DNA of 64,000 nt. Origin: JASGIT01 sp047601665. Its GTDB lineage: Bacteria > Pseudomonadota > Gammaproteobacteria > Burkholderiales > Burkholderiaceae_C. The translations under genes and the position numbers were made by a program. The notes beneath the pieces were generated by a model. That model was not told where the DNA came from. It saw only the letters and a program-made list of their open reading frames with translations, and did not search any database. Every line of letters starts with the position of its first letter. Positions within the stretch are counted from its first letter, which is position 1. Of the stretch, positions 7,942-15,768 are shown in pieces. The DNA is taken from the NCBI GenBank assembly GCA_047601665.1, contig JASGIT010000001.1, positions 2,790,001 through 2,854,000 on the forward strand, read 5' to 3'.

Positions 7942-8535
7942 TCAGGCCGCAACCATTTCCTCGGCCAGGGAGGGCTTGGCGCTGCGCATCAATTCGACCA
8001 ACGGCAATGCCCGCTGGACCGCCAGCGTGGCCCGCTGGATCAGGGCTTCGTTTTGCAAGCGGTAGTCCACGAAATCCTTGTCGGTCGCGTAGACGCCGAG
8101 CGGCAATGTGCGAGCCTGGAAGAAGCTGAACAGTGGGCGCAACTGGTGGTCGAGCACCAGGGCGTGGCGTTCGCTGCCACCGGTGGCAGCCAACAACACA
8201 GGTTTGTCGATCAAGGCATCCTGGTGAATGAAATCGAAGAAGCGCTTGAACAGTCCCGTGTAGGAACCGCGGAAGACCGGTGTCGCCACCACCAGGACAT
8301 CCGCGTGTTCGACCGCCGCCAGTTCCCGCTCTACCGTGGCGGGCAGTTGGGACCGCCAGACCGCGCCGGCAAGCTGCGGCGCGAGCTGGCCCAGTTCGAT
8401 CAGGTGTTGTTCGCACGGGACTTCGTCAGCGATCAAGTCCAGCAGGTGCTCTGCCAGGGCGGCAGACTTGGAGGGGCGTTGCAGTCCGCCGGAAACTGCT
8501 ACTAGACGGAGTGGACGGGTCATTTTTGCTTTCAT
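7942..8535 (-). CDS. NADPH-dependent FMN reductase (MsuE/SsuE-like)
   Basis: About 197 residues. The flavodoxin-like core reads LRLVAVSGGLQRPSKSAALA at the N-terminus and VVATPVFRGSYTGLFKRFFD in the middle, typical of the NADPH-dependent FMN reductase family that supplies FMNH2 to two-component monooxygenases. The start is ambiguous between 8535 and the ATG at 8523 (MTRPLRL), since neither has a strong ribosome-binding site. It is the first gene of the mesX-mesD operon. Inferred: reduced flavin may feed an oxygen-dependent step in methyl transfer by MesX/MesD, since no sulfonate monooxygenase gene is next to it. Confidence 0.75.
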   Translation of the reverse strand: MKAKMTRPLRLVAVSGGLQRPSKSAALAEHLLDLIADEVPCEQHLIELGQLAPQLAGAVWRSQLPATVERELAAVEHADVLVVATPVFRGSYTGLFKRFFDFIHQDALIDKPVLLAATGGSERHALVLDHQLRPLFSFFQARTLPLGVYATDKDFVDYRLQNEALIQRATLAVQRALPLVELMRSAKPSLAEEMVAA

Positions 8536-8636
8536 CTGGAGGGCTATGCGCGTTGGCGCGCTGGCTCTCAACCAACAATGGAAGCGGATGGTATGGACGT
8601 GTTTTGATGAAGTAAAGTGTTTTTATTTCACAAATT

Positions 8637-8653
8637 CATGAGAGAAATTCATG
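8637..8653 (-). promoter_or_regulatory. MetR-like palindrome upstream of the mes operon
   Basis: A 17-bp inverted repeat has arms CATGA and TCATG and contains TGAN(6)TTCA-like spacing (TGAGAGAAATTCA). The MetR consensus is TGAAN5TTCA, so this copy differs at one position. It lies 102 bases upstream of the flavin-reductase start, between that gene and the 3' end of the scfR-type gene. MetR activates methionine-synthase genes in proteobacteria. The match is suggestive, not proven. Confidence 0.4.
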
Positions 8654-8679
8654 TGCAGGATTGGGGCACTTTGAAGGGC

Positions 8680-10089
8680 TTACCGGGCAAATCCGTAGGG
8701 CGTGAATCTGCTTGAGTTCTCATCGACCTCCAGGGCGCGCCCCACGTATGGAAAGGCCCGCTGCGGGCAGCGCTCGCGCTCGCACACCTTGCATCCCATG
8801 CCTATGGGCGTGGCGGCCTCGGGGCTTTGCAAATCCAGCCCTTTGGCGTAGACCAAACGCTCGGCGTGGCGGATGTCGCAGCCCAGGCCAATCGAGAAGG
8901 TCCGGCGGGGTGATCCGTAGCCTCCCTGTCCGTGGGAGATGGAGCGCGCCACCCAGAGGTAGCGCCGCCCGTCCGGCATGCTGGAGAGTTGGGCGAGGAT
9001 CTGGTCCGGGTGGCCGAAAGCCTCGTACACGTTCCACAGCGGGCAGGTGCCGCCCGTGCGGCTGAAATGGAAGTGCGTGGCGGACTGGCGCTTGGAGATG
9101 TTGCCCGCCCGGTCCACCCGCACAAAGAAGAAGGGCACGCCTGGCGAGCCCAGGCGCTGCAGCGTGCTCAGACGATGGCAGACGGTCTCGAAGCCGACGC
9201 CGAAGCGCTGCTCCAGCAGTTCGATGTCATAGCGCAGCGACTCTGCCGCCGCAAGGAAGATGCCGTAGGGCAGCAGCAGCGCGCCGGCGAAGTAGTTGGC
9301 CAGGCCGATGCGGGCCAGCTTGTGCGATGCGGCGTCCTCGGCGAATGGCGGTACGGCTATCAACCGATCGATGGCATCGGAATGCTCCAGCAGCGCCAGC
9401 TGGGTGCCCAGCTGGAAGGCTTGCTGCGATGCGGCCAGACCGGAGCCGAGCTGAAGAATCTGGCGCTGGGGAGAAAAGCTGCGTTTGCTTTGTTGTGCGC
9501 CGTGCGTCAGCTCGACACGCACGCCATGGCGGGTAAGCCGCTGAACCAGCCAGTCGACCAAGTGTCCGCCCTGTTGCCGCGCCTCGGCCGCCAGGGACTC
9601 GGCGGCTCGGTCCAGCCCCTCGAAGTAATTCTGGTGCGAGAAGAAAAAGTCCCGGACCACCTCGAAAGGCATGGCTGCGGGAGCCGCGAAATCCGACCGC
9701 CCATCACCTAGGCGCTGTGACAGCATCTCAATGCGCTCCATGGCCTCGATGTGGCGGCGGTACAGCGTGATCACGGCGCGGCCGAGCGCCGGCATCTGCG
9801 CCGCGATCTCCTGAAGCTCGGGCAATGCAATGGGCTCCGTGGCGGCGGCCAGTGCCTCCTTGAGGCCGGCGATCAGCCGCGCCTCTTCATCTTCCGAGAA
9901 TTCCTGGATGTCGACACCGAGCGCGCGGTTGATTTTCAGCAGCACGGATACCGTCAGCGGCCGCTGGTTCTGCTCCAGCTGATTGAGGTAGCTGGGCGAC
10001 AGCCCCAGCGCCTGTGCCAGCGCGATTTGGGACATTCCGCGCTCGGCCCGCAGCTTGCGCAGCTTCACGCCCATATAGGTCTTTTTCAT
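8680..10089 (-). CDS. Short-chain fatty acyl-CoA responsive XRE regulator (ScfR/PccR/RamB type)
   Basis: 469 residues. The N-terminal HTH_XRE domain (about 8-62) contains LRAERGMSQIALAQALGLSP and YLNQLEQNQRPL. A central IrrE/ImmA-like region (about 150-320) follows. The C-terminal DUF2083-type domain ends in GMGCKVCERERCPQRAFP, a cysteine cluster conserved in ScfR proteins. Known relatives (RamB, PccR, MccR) control acetate or propionate genes and sense acyl-CoA. It is divergent from the methylcitrate operon across 107 bases that hold five operator-like repeats, so it very likely controls prpC and itself. Confidence 0.85.
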   Translation of the reverse strand: MKKTYMGVKLRKLRAERGMSQIALAQALGLSPSYLNQLEQNQRPLTVSVLLKINRALGVDIQEFSEDEEARLIAGLKEALAAATEPIALPELQEIAAQMPALGRAVITLYRRHIEAMERIEMLSQRLGDGRSDFAAPAAMPFEVVRDFFFSHQNYFEGLDRAAESLAAEARQQGGHLVDWLVQRLTRHGVRVELTHGAQQSKRSFSPQRQILQLGSGLAASQQAFQLGTQLALLEHSDAIDRLIAVPPFAEDAASHKLARIGLANYFAGALLLPYGIFLAAAESLRYDIELLEQRFGVGFETVCHRLSTLQRLGSPGVPFFFVRVDRAGNISKRQSATHFHFSRTGGTCPLWNVYEAFGHPDQILAQLSSMPDGRRYLWVARSISHGQGGYGSPRRTFSIGLGCDIRHAERLVYAKGLDLQSPEAATPIGMGCKVCERERCPQRAFPYVGRALEVDENSSRFTPYGFAR

Positions 10090-10112
10090 GGTGTCCTCCT
10101 TCGAGGTGGTGA

Positions 10113-10213
10113 ATTCGCAATATTCGCAATATTCGCAATATTGGAAATATTATTCGCAAAATTTCGCCTTTTTAGCCCTTTTTCTGGAGACGCATCTTGC
10201 GTAAATTGCGAAT
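10113..10213 (+). promoter_or_regulatory. Five-copy operator cluster between the regulator and prp operon
   Basis: ATTCGCAAT occurs three times in perfect tandem at 10113-10121, 10122-10130 and 10131-10139. A fourth copy with one change, ATTCGCAAA, is at 10152-10160, and an inverted perfect copy, ATTGCGAAT, is at 10205-10213. Related ScfR/PccR/RamB proteins bind motifs built on TTTGCAAA or TTCGCAA. The cluster fills the divergent promoter region. The inverted copy lies inside the first codons of the thioesterase if its TTG start is used. Confidence 0.75.
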
Positions 10214-10613
10214 TATGACAACACCCTATGGAACCGCAGAGCTTCGCGAACTGGTGCTGCCGGCGCTGGCGAACCACCACGGCACCCTGTTCGCAGGGCA
10301 GGGCCTGCAGCTGATGGCCAAGGCGGCCTTCCTCGCGGCACGCGGCCTGGCGCAGCGCGAAGTCGTGATGGCAGCGGTCACGCGGGTCGATTTCCTGGCG
10401 CCTGCTCCCGTGGGCAGCCAGCTGACGCTGCGCGCCTGGGTCAGCCGGGTAGGGCGCAGTTCGATGACCGTCTGCGCCACGGCCCTGGCCGACAGCCCGG
10501 GCATTCCTTGCGAGGAAGTGTTGAAGGGAGTTTTCGAACTGGTCGCGGTGGATGCTGCCGGCCGGCCAGTCGCTATCAACCATTCTTATGTGAACAAAGA
10601 GGACGCTATATGA
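10197..10613 (+). CDS. Hotdog-fold acyl-CoA thioesterase (YciA-like)
   Basis: 138 residues from a TTG at 10197, or 132 from the ATG at 10215. GGAG at 10186-10189 is ideally spaced for the TTG, while the ATG has no ribosome-binding site. The segment ANHHGTLFAGQGLQLMAKAA holds the HGTLFGG-like motif of YciA-type thioesterases, and VTRVDFLAPAPVGSQLTLRA is the second hotdog strand. They hydrolyse acyl-CoA to the acid and CoA. Its TGA overlaps the prpC ATG (ATGA), so it is first in the methylcitrate operon. It may relieve propionyl-CoA build-up or recycle CoA (inference). Confidence 0.8.
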   Translation: MRKLRIMTTPYGTAELRELVLPALANHHGTLFAGQGLQLMAKAAFLAARGLAQREVVMAAVTRVDFLAPAPVGSQLTLRAWVSRVGRSSMTVCATALADSPGIPCEEVLKGVFELVAVDAAGRPVAINHSYVNKEDAI

Positions 10614-11779
10614 GCACTATCTCTCCAGAGGCTACCGCACCCGCTACTTTCAAACCCAAGAAGTCCGTCGCCCTCTCGGGCACTGCCGCGGGCAACACGG
10701 CACTGTGCACCGTGGGCCGCAGCGGCAACGACCTGCATTACTGTGGCTACGACATCCTGGACGTGGCCACCACCTGCGAATTCGAGGAAATCGCCCATCT
10801 GCTGGTGCACGGCAAGCTGCCCACGCCGGCCGAACTGGCCGGCTACAAGGCCAAGCTCAAGACGCTGCGCGGTATTCCCGTAGCCTTGAAGGCCGCCCTG
10901 GAGCAACTGCCTCCGTCCAGCCACCCCATGGACGTGATGCGCACCGGCGTCTCGGTGCTGGGCTGCGTCAAGCCCGAGAAGGACGACCACAACCACCCGG
11001 GGGCGCGCGACATCGCCGACAAGCTCATGGCTTCGCTGGGCTCCATGCTGCTGTACTGGTACCACTTCGCCTACAACGGCAAGCGCATCGAGGTGGAGAC
11101 TGACGATGACTCCATCGGCGGCCATTTCCTGCACCTGCTGCACGGCGACAAGCCGCGTGAAAGCTGGGTGCGTGCCATGCATACCTCGCTGATCCTCTAC
11201 GCCGAGCACGAATTCAACGCCTCCACCTTCACCGCCCGCGTGGTGGCCGGCACGGGCAGCGACATGTACTCGTCCATCGCCGGCGCCATCGGCGCGCTGC
11301 GCGGCCCCAAGCATGGCGGCGCGAACGAGGTGGCGTTCGAGGTGCAGAAGCGCTACGACAACCCCGACGAAGCCGAGGCCGACATCCGCCGCCGCGTCGA
11401 GGCCAAGGAAGTGGTGATCGGCTTCGGCCACCCGGTCTATACGGTGAGCGATCCGCGCAACGTGGTCATCAAGAAAGTGGCCCGCGACTTGAGTGCCGAG
11501 CAGAACAACCTGAAGATGTACAACATCGCGGAGCGCCTGGAGTCGGTGATGTGGGACGTCAAGCAGATGTTCCCCAACCTCGACTGGTTCAGCGCGGTGA
11601 GCTACCACATGATGGGTGTGCCCACCGACATGTTCACGCCGCTGTTCGTGATCGCGCGCACTTCAGGCTGGTCGGCCCACATCATCGAGCAACGTATCGA
11701 TGGCAAGATCATCCGCCCGAGTGCCAACTACACAGGTCCTGAAGACCAGAAATTCGTGCCTCTGGCCGAGCGCCGTTGA
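10610..11779 (+). CDS. prpC: 2-methylcitrate synthase
   Basis: 389 residues of the citrate-synthase superfamily. It condenses propionyl-CoA with oxaloacetate to give 2-methylcitrate, the first step of the methylcitrate cycle. The catalytic triad of the fold is visible: His235 (GPKHGGANE), His274 (GFGHPVYTVSDPR) and Asp340 (VPTDMFTPLF). The ATG overlaps the thioesterase stop, with AAAGAGG just upstream. The position with acnD and prpF separates it from ordinary citrate synthase. A hairpin terminator after the gene suggests attenuation before acnD. Confidence 0.93.
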   Translation: MSTISPEATAPATFKPKKSVALSGTAAGNTALCTVGRSGNDLHYCGYDILDVATTCEFEEIAHLLVHGKLPTPAELAGYKAKLKTLRGIPVALKAALEQLPPSSHPMDVMRTGVSVLGCVKPEKDDHNHPGARDIADKLMASLGSMLLYWYHFAYNGKRIEVETDDDSIGGHFLHLLHGDKPRESWVRAMHTSLILYAEHEFNASTFTARVVAGTGSDMYSSIAGAIGALRGPKHGGANEVAFEVQKRYDNPDEAEADIRRRVEAKEVVIGFGHPVYTVSDPRNVVIKKVARDLSAEQNNLKMYNIAERLESVMWDVKQMFPNLDWFSAVSYHMMGVPTDMFTPLFVIARTSGWSAHIIEQRIDGKIIRPSANYTGPEDQKFVPLAERR

Positions 11780-11821
11780 GATTAGGACCTGGAATGCTGC
11801 TTCTGGTCCGCTGAGATTGAG

Positions 11822-11847
11822 GGCGGGCTGGAAAGCCCGCCTTTTTT
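11822..11847 (+). terminator. Strong hairpin terminator between prpC and acnD
   Basis: A perfect 8-bp GC stem, GGCGGGCT (11822-11829) and AGCCCGCC (11834-11841), has a 4-base loop and is followed by six T residues. It lies inside what is otherwise a co-directional prp operon, 43 bases after prpC. It probably reduces acnD/prpF expression relative to prpC. Otherwise acnD needs its own promoter, which I do not see clearly. Confidence 0.85.
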
Positions 11848-11857
11848 GATTCGCCCC

Positions 11858-14482
11858 ATGAACACACAATATCGCAAATCCTTACCTGGTACCGACCTCC
11901 AGTACTACGACGCGCAAGCTGCCGTCGAAGCCCTCCAGCCCGGCGCCTGGGCGCGCCTGCCCTACACCGCGCGCGTGCACGCCGAAAACCTGGTGCGCCG
12001 CGCCGACCCGGCGCAGCTGGACGGCTACCTGCGCCAACTCATCGAGCGCAAGCGCGAGATCGACTTCCCCTGGTTCCCCGTGCGCGTGGTGTGCCATGAC
12101 ATCCTGGGCCAAACCGCGCTGGTGGATCTGGCCGGTTTGCGCGACGCGATCGCGAAGGAAGGCGGCGACCCGGCTGCCGTGAACCCGGTCGTGCCGGTGC
12201 AGCTCATCGTCGATCACTCGCTGGCCGTGGAATGCGGCGGGTTCGACCCCGACGCCTTCCGCAAGAACCGCGAGATCGAGGACCGCCGCAACGAGGATCG
12301 CTTCCACTTCATCGAGTGGACGAAGAAGGCCTTCGCCAATATGAGCGTGATCCCCGCGGGCAACGGAATCATGCACCAGATCAACCTGGAAAAAATGTCG
12401 CCCGTCGTCTACGTGCAGGATGGTGTGGCCTTCCCCGATACCTGCGTGGGCACCGACAGCCACACGCCGCACGTCGATGCGCTGGGCGTCATCGCCGTGG
12501 GCGTGGGCGGGCTGGAGGCCGAGAACGTGATGCTGGGCCGCGCCTCGTGGATGCGCCTGCCCGACATCGTGGGCGTGAAGCTGACCGGCAAGCGCCAGCC
12601 CGGCATCACCGCGACGGACATTGCTCTCGCGCTGACCGAGTTCCTGCGCAAGGAGAAGGTCGTGGGCGCCTACGTCGAGTTCTTCGGCGAGGGCGCGGAC
12701 AGCCTCTCCATCGGCGACCGCTCCACCATCTCCAACATGTGCCCCGAGTACGGCGCCACGGCCGCGCTGTTCTATGTGGACCAGCAGACCATCGACTACT
12801 TGAAGCTGACCGACCGCAGCCCCGAGCAGGTCGCGCTGGTCGAGAACTACGCCAAGACGGCGGGTTTCTGGAGCACGGCCCTGCAAACCGCTGAATACGA
12901 GCGCGTGCTGGCGTTCGACCTCTCCAGCGTCGTGCGCAACATGGCTGGCCCGAGCAACCCGCATCGCCGCCTGCCTGTCTCCGCGCTGCAAGAGCGCGGC
13001 ATTGCCGACGCGGCCAAGCTGGCCGCCGGCAAGCAAGAGGAAGCCCAGGGCCTGATGCCCGATGGCGCGGTCATCATCGCCGCCATCACGAGCTGCACGA
13101 ACACCAGCAACCCGCGCAACGTGATCGCCGCCGCGCTGCTGGCGCGCAATGCGAACAAACTGGGCCTGACGCGCAAGCCGTGGGTCAAGTCCTCACTGGC
13201 CCCGGGATCGAAGGCCGTGGAGCTGTACCTGGAAGAAGCGGGCCTGCTTCCCGATCTGGAAAAGCTGGGCTTCGGCATCGTCGCCTTTGCCTGCACCACC
13301 TGCAACGGCATGAGCGGCGCGCTCGACCCCGCCATCCAGCAGGAGATCATCGACCGCGACCTGTACGCCACGGCCGTGCTCTCGGGCAACCGCAACTTCG
13401 ACGGGCGCATCCACCCGTATGCCAAGCAGGCGTTCCTGGCATCGCCGCCGCTGGTGGTGGCCTACGCCATCGCGGGCACGGTGCGCTTCGACATCGAGCA
13501 GGACGTGCTCGGCGTGGTCGATGGCAAGGAGATTCGCCTGAAAGACATCTGGCCCAGCGACGAGGAAATCGACGCCATTGTCGCCCAGGCCGTCAAGCCC
13601 GAGCAGTTCCGCAAGGTCTACGAGCCGATGTTCGCGATCCACAAGGACGATGGCGAAAAGGCTTCGCCGCAATACGACTGGCGCCCCCTATCCACCTACA
13701 TCCGCCGCCCGCCGTACTGGGACACGGAAGGCGTGGGCGCGTTGGCGGCCTTCCCGCGCACGAACAAAGGTATGCGCCCGCTGGCCCTGCTGCCGGACAA
13801 CATCACGACCGACCACCTCTCGCCCTCGAACGCCATCCTGATGAACAGCGCGGCGGGTGAATACCTGCACAAGATGGGCCTGCCCGAGGAGGACTTCAAC
13901 TCCTACGCCACGCACCGGGGCGACCACCTGACGGCGATACGCGCGACGTTCGCCAACCCGCAGCTCGTCAACGAGATGGCCGTGGTCGATGGGCAGGTCA
14001 AGAAGGGCTCGCTGGCGCGTGTCGAGCCCGAGGGCAAGGTCATGCGCATGTGGGAGGCCATCGAGACCTACCTGAACCGCCGCCAGCCACTCATCATCAT
14101 CGCGGGCGCTGACTACGGCCAGGGATCGTCGCGCGACTGGGCGGCCAAGGGCGTGCGCCTCGCGGGCGTGGAGACGGTGGTGGCCGAGGGCTTCGAGCGC
14201 ATCCACCGCACCAACCTGATCGGCATGGGCGTGATGCCGCTGGAGTTCAAGCCGGGCGTGAACCGCCTGACGCTGAAGCTCGACGGCACCGAGACCTACG
14301 ACGTGGAAGGCGAGCTGCAACCGCGCGCCGACCTCACGCTGGTCATCCACCGCAGAAACGGCGAGACCGACCGCGTGACCGTGACCTGCCGTCTGGACAC
14401 GGCCGAGGAAGTCTCGGTCTACGAGGCGGGCGGCGTGCTGCAGCGCTTCGCACAGGACTTTTTGGCATCGAATAAGGCCTGA
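11858..14482 (+). CDS. acnD: Fe/S-dependent 2-methylisocitrate (2-methylcitrate) dehydratase AcnD
   Basis: 874 residues of the aconitase family, beginning MNTQYRKSLPGTDLQYYDAQ as in AcnD. [4Fe-4S] ligands are Cys413 (TSCTNTSNP) plus Cys479 and Cys482 (CTTCNGMSG). The C-terminal swivel domain follows after about residue 640 (ADYGQGSSRDWAAKGVRLAG). AcnD dehydrates 2-methylcitrate to an unusual 2-methylaconitate isomer and therefore needs PrpF. The start at 11858 matches the family but has no visible Shine-Dalgarno and lies just 10 bases past the terminator T-run. It is followed by prpF after a 39-base gap filled by a repeat. Confidence 0.93.
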   Translation: MNTQYRKSLPGTDLQYYDAQAAVEALQPGAWARLPYTARVHAENLVRRADPAQLDGYLRQLIERKREIDFPWFPVRVVCHDILGQTALVDLAGLRDAIAKEGGDPAAVNPVVPVQLIVDHSLAVECGGFDPDAFRKNREIEDRRNEDRFHFIEWTKKAFANMSVIPAGNGIMHQINLEKMSPVVYVQDGVAFPDTCVGTDSHTPHVDALGVIAVGVGGLEAENVMLGRASWMRLPDIVGVKLTGKRQPGITATDIALALTEFLRKEKVVGAYVEFFGEGADSLSIGDRSTISNMCPEYGATAALFYVDQQTIDYLKLTDRSPEQVALVENYAKTAGFWSTALQTAEYERVLAFDLSSVVRNMAGPSNPHRRLPVSALQERGIADAAKLAAGKQEEAQGLMPDGAVIIAAITSCTNTSNPRNVIAAALLARNANKLGLTRKPWVKSSLAPGSKAVELYLEEAGLLPDLEKLGFGIVAFACTTCNGMSGALDPAIQQEIIDRDLYATAVLSGNRNFDGRIHPYAKQAFLASPPLVVAYAIAGTVRFDIEQDVLGVVDGKEIRLKDIWPSDEEIDAIVAQAVKPEQFRKVYEPMFAIHKDDGEKASPQYDWRPLSTYIRRPPYWDTEGVGALAAFPRTNKGMRPLALLPDNITTDHLSPSNAILMNSAAGEYLHKMGLPEEDFNSYATHRGDHLTAIRATFANPQLVNEMAVVDGQVKKGSLARVEPEGKVMRMWEAIETYLNRRQPLIIIAGADYGQGSSRDWAAKGVRLAGVETVVAEGFERIHRTNLIGMGVMPLEFKPGVNRLTLKLDGTETYDVEGELQPRADLTLVIHRRNGETDRVTVTCRLDTAEEVSVYEAGGVLQRFAQDFLASNKA

Positions 14483-14483
14483 C

Positions 14484-14521
14484 GCCTTGTATATCAAGCG
14501 CAAGCAGCTATCAACTTTGAT
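14484..14521 (+). repeat. Dispersed intergenic repeat, copy 1
   Basis: It fills the acnD-prpF gap. It shares the core AAGCGCAAGCAGCTATCAA with copy 2 between prpF and the prpB-like gene. The left arm is degenerate here, so no good hairpin forms. I recognise the element as a short repeat common in Comamonadaceae intergenic spaces. Confidence 0.6.
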
Positions 14522-15727
14522 ATGACACAGCATCTCCCCCAGATCAAGATCCCCGCCACCTACCTGCGCGGCGGCACCAGCAAGGGCGTGTTCTTCCACC
14601 TGCAGGACCTGCCCGAAGCCGCGCGCCAGCCGGGCAAGGCACGCGACGTCATCCTGCTGCGCGTGCTGGGCAGCCCCGACCCGTACGGCAAGCAGATCGA
14701 CGGCCTGGGCAATGCGTCGTCCAGCACCAGCAAGGCGGTGATCCTGGCCAGGAGCACGCGCCCCGGCCATGACGTGGACTACCTGTTCGGCCAGGTGTCG
14801 ATTGACCAGCCCTTCGTGGACTGGAGCGGCAACTGCGGCAACCTCTCCGCCGCCGTGGGGCCGTGTGCTATCCACATGGGTCTGATCGATCCTGCGCAGA
14901 TTCCGCAGAACGGTACCTGCACGGTGCGCATCTGGCAGGCCAACATCGGCAAGACCATCGTCGCGCACGTGCCCATCACCGAGGGCCAAGTGCAGGAGAC
15001 GGGCGATTTCGAGCTGGACGGCGTGACCTTCCCCGCCGCCGAGGTGCCCATCGAGTTCCTCGACCCTGCCGACGAGGGCGAGGATGGCGGCGCGATGTTC
15101 CCCACGGGCAACCTCGTCGATGACCTGGAGGTGCCGGGCGTCGGCACCTTCAAGGCCACGCTGATCAACGCGGGTATCCCCACCATCTTCCTGAACGCCC
15201 AGGACATCGGCTACACCGGCACCGAGCTGCAAGGCGACATCAACGAGGACAAGGCCGCGCTCGCGCGCTTCGAGACCATCCGCGCCTGGGGCGCCGTGAA
15301 GATGGGCCTCATCAAGGACGTGGCCGAAGCAGCGACGCGCCAGCACACGCCCAAGGTCGCCTTCGTCGCGCCGCCCGCGGACTACGTTGCGTCCAGCGGC
15401 AAGCCGGTGAAGGCCGCCGATGTCGATCTGCTGGTGCGCGCGCTCTCCATGGGCAAGCTGCACCACGCCATGATGGGCACGGCGGCCGTGGCCATCGGCA
15501 CGGCGGCGGCGGTGCCGGGCACGCTGGTCAATCTGGCGGCGGGCGGCGGCGAGCGCAACGCCGTGCGCTTCGGCCACCCCTCGGGCACGCTGCGCGTGGG
15601 CGCGGAGGCCAAGCAGGAAAACGGCCAGTGGGTCGTGACCAAGGCGCTGATGAGCCGCAGCGCCCGCATCCTCATGGAAGGCTGGGTGCGCGTGCCCGCT
15701 GAAGTTCTAAGCCAAAACAGCCTCTAG
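14522..15727 (+). CDS. prpF: 2-methylaconitate cis-trans isomerase PrpF
   Basis: 401 residues. The two-domain diaminopimelate-epimerase-like fold of PrpF is recognisable from IPATYLRGGTSKGVFFHLQD at the start, DWSGNCGNLSAAVGPCAIHM and GHPSGTLRVGAEAK. PrpF isomerises the 2-methylaconitate made by AcnD into the cis form that aconitase hydrates. AcnD and PrpF always work as a pair, which fits the order here. The start ATG directly follows the repeat; no strong ribosome-binding site is visible. Confidence 0.93.
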   Translation: MTQHLPQIKIPATYLRGGTSKGVFFHLQDLPEAARQPGKARDVILLRVLGSPDPYGKQIDGLGNASSSTSKAVILARSTRPGHDVDYLFGQVSIDQPFVDWSGNCGNLSAAVGPCAIHMGLIDPAQIPQNGTCTVRIWQANIGKTIVAHVPITEGQVQETGDFELDGVTFPAAEVPIEFLDPADEGEDGGAMFPTGNLVDDLEVPGVGTFKATLINAGIPTIFLNAQDIGYTGTELQGDINEDKAALARFETIRAWGAVKMGLIKDVAEAATRQHTPKVAFVAPPADYVASSGKPVKAADVDLLVRALSMGKLHHAMMGTAAVAIGTAAAVPGTLVNLAAGGGERNAVRFGHPSGTLRVGAEAKQENGQWVVTKALMSRSARILMEGWVRVPAEVLSQNSL

Positions 15728-15766
15728 CGCTTATCCATCAAGCGCAAGCAGCTATCAATTCAATAG
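15720..15766 (+). repeat. Dispersed intergenic repeat, copy 2
   Basis: It runs from the prpF stop codon (CTCTAG) to just before the next ATG at 15769. It contains TAGCGCTTA, then CATCAAGCGC, then AAGCAGCTATCAAT. It aligns with the reverse complement of copy 3 (59603-59655) over about 45 bases and shares its right half with copy 1. Confidence 0.65.
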
Positions 15767-15768
15767 TC

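Noticed and set aside
10113..10139. Short tandem repeats suggesting a CRISPR-like array
   Set aside because: Units are only 9 bp with no spacers, and they sit in a divergent promoter. They fit an operator array.
13688..15577. Long minus-strand open frame (629 codons) opposite acnD and prpF
   Set aside because: It is antisense to two well-identified genes, spans their junction, and its product is low-complexity His/Arg/Ala/Val typical of high-GC shadow frames.
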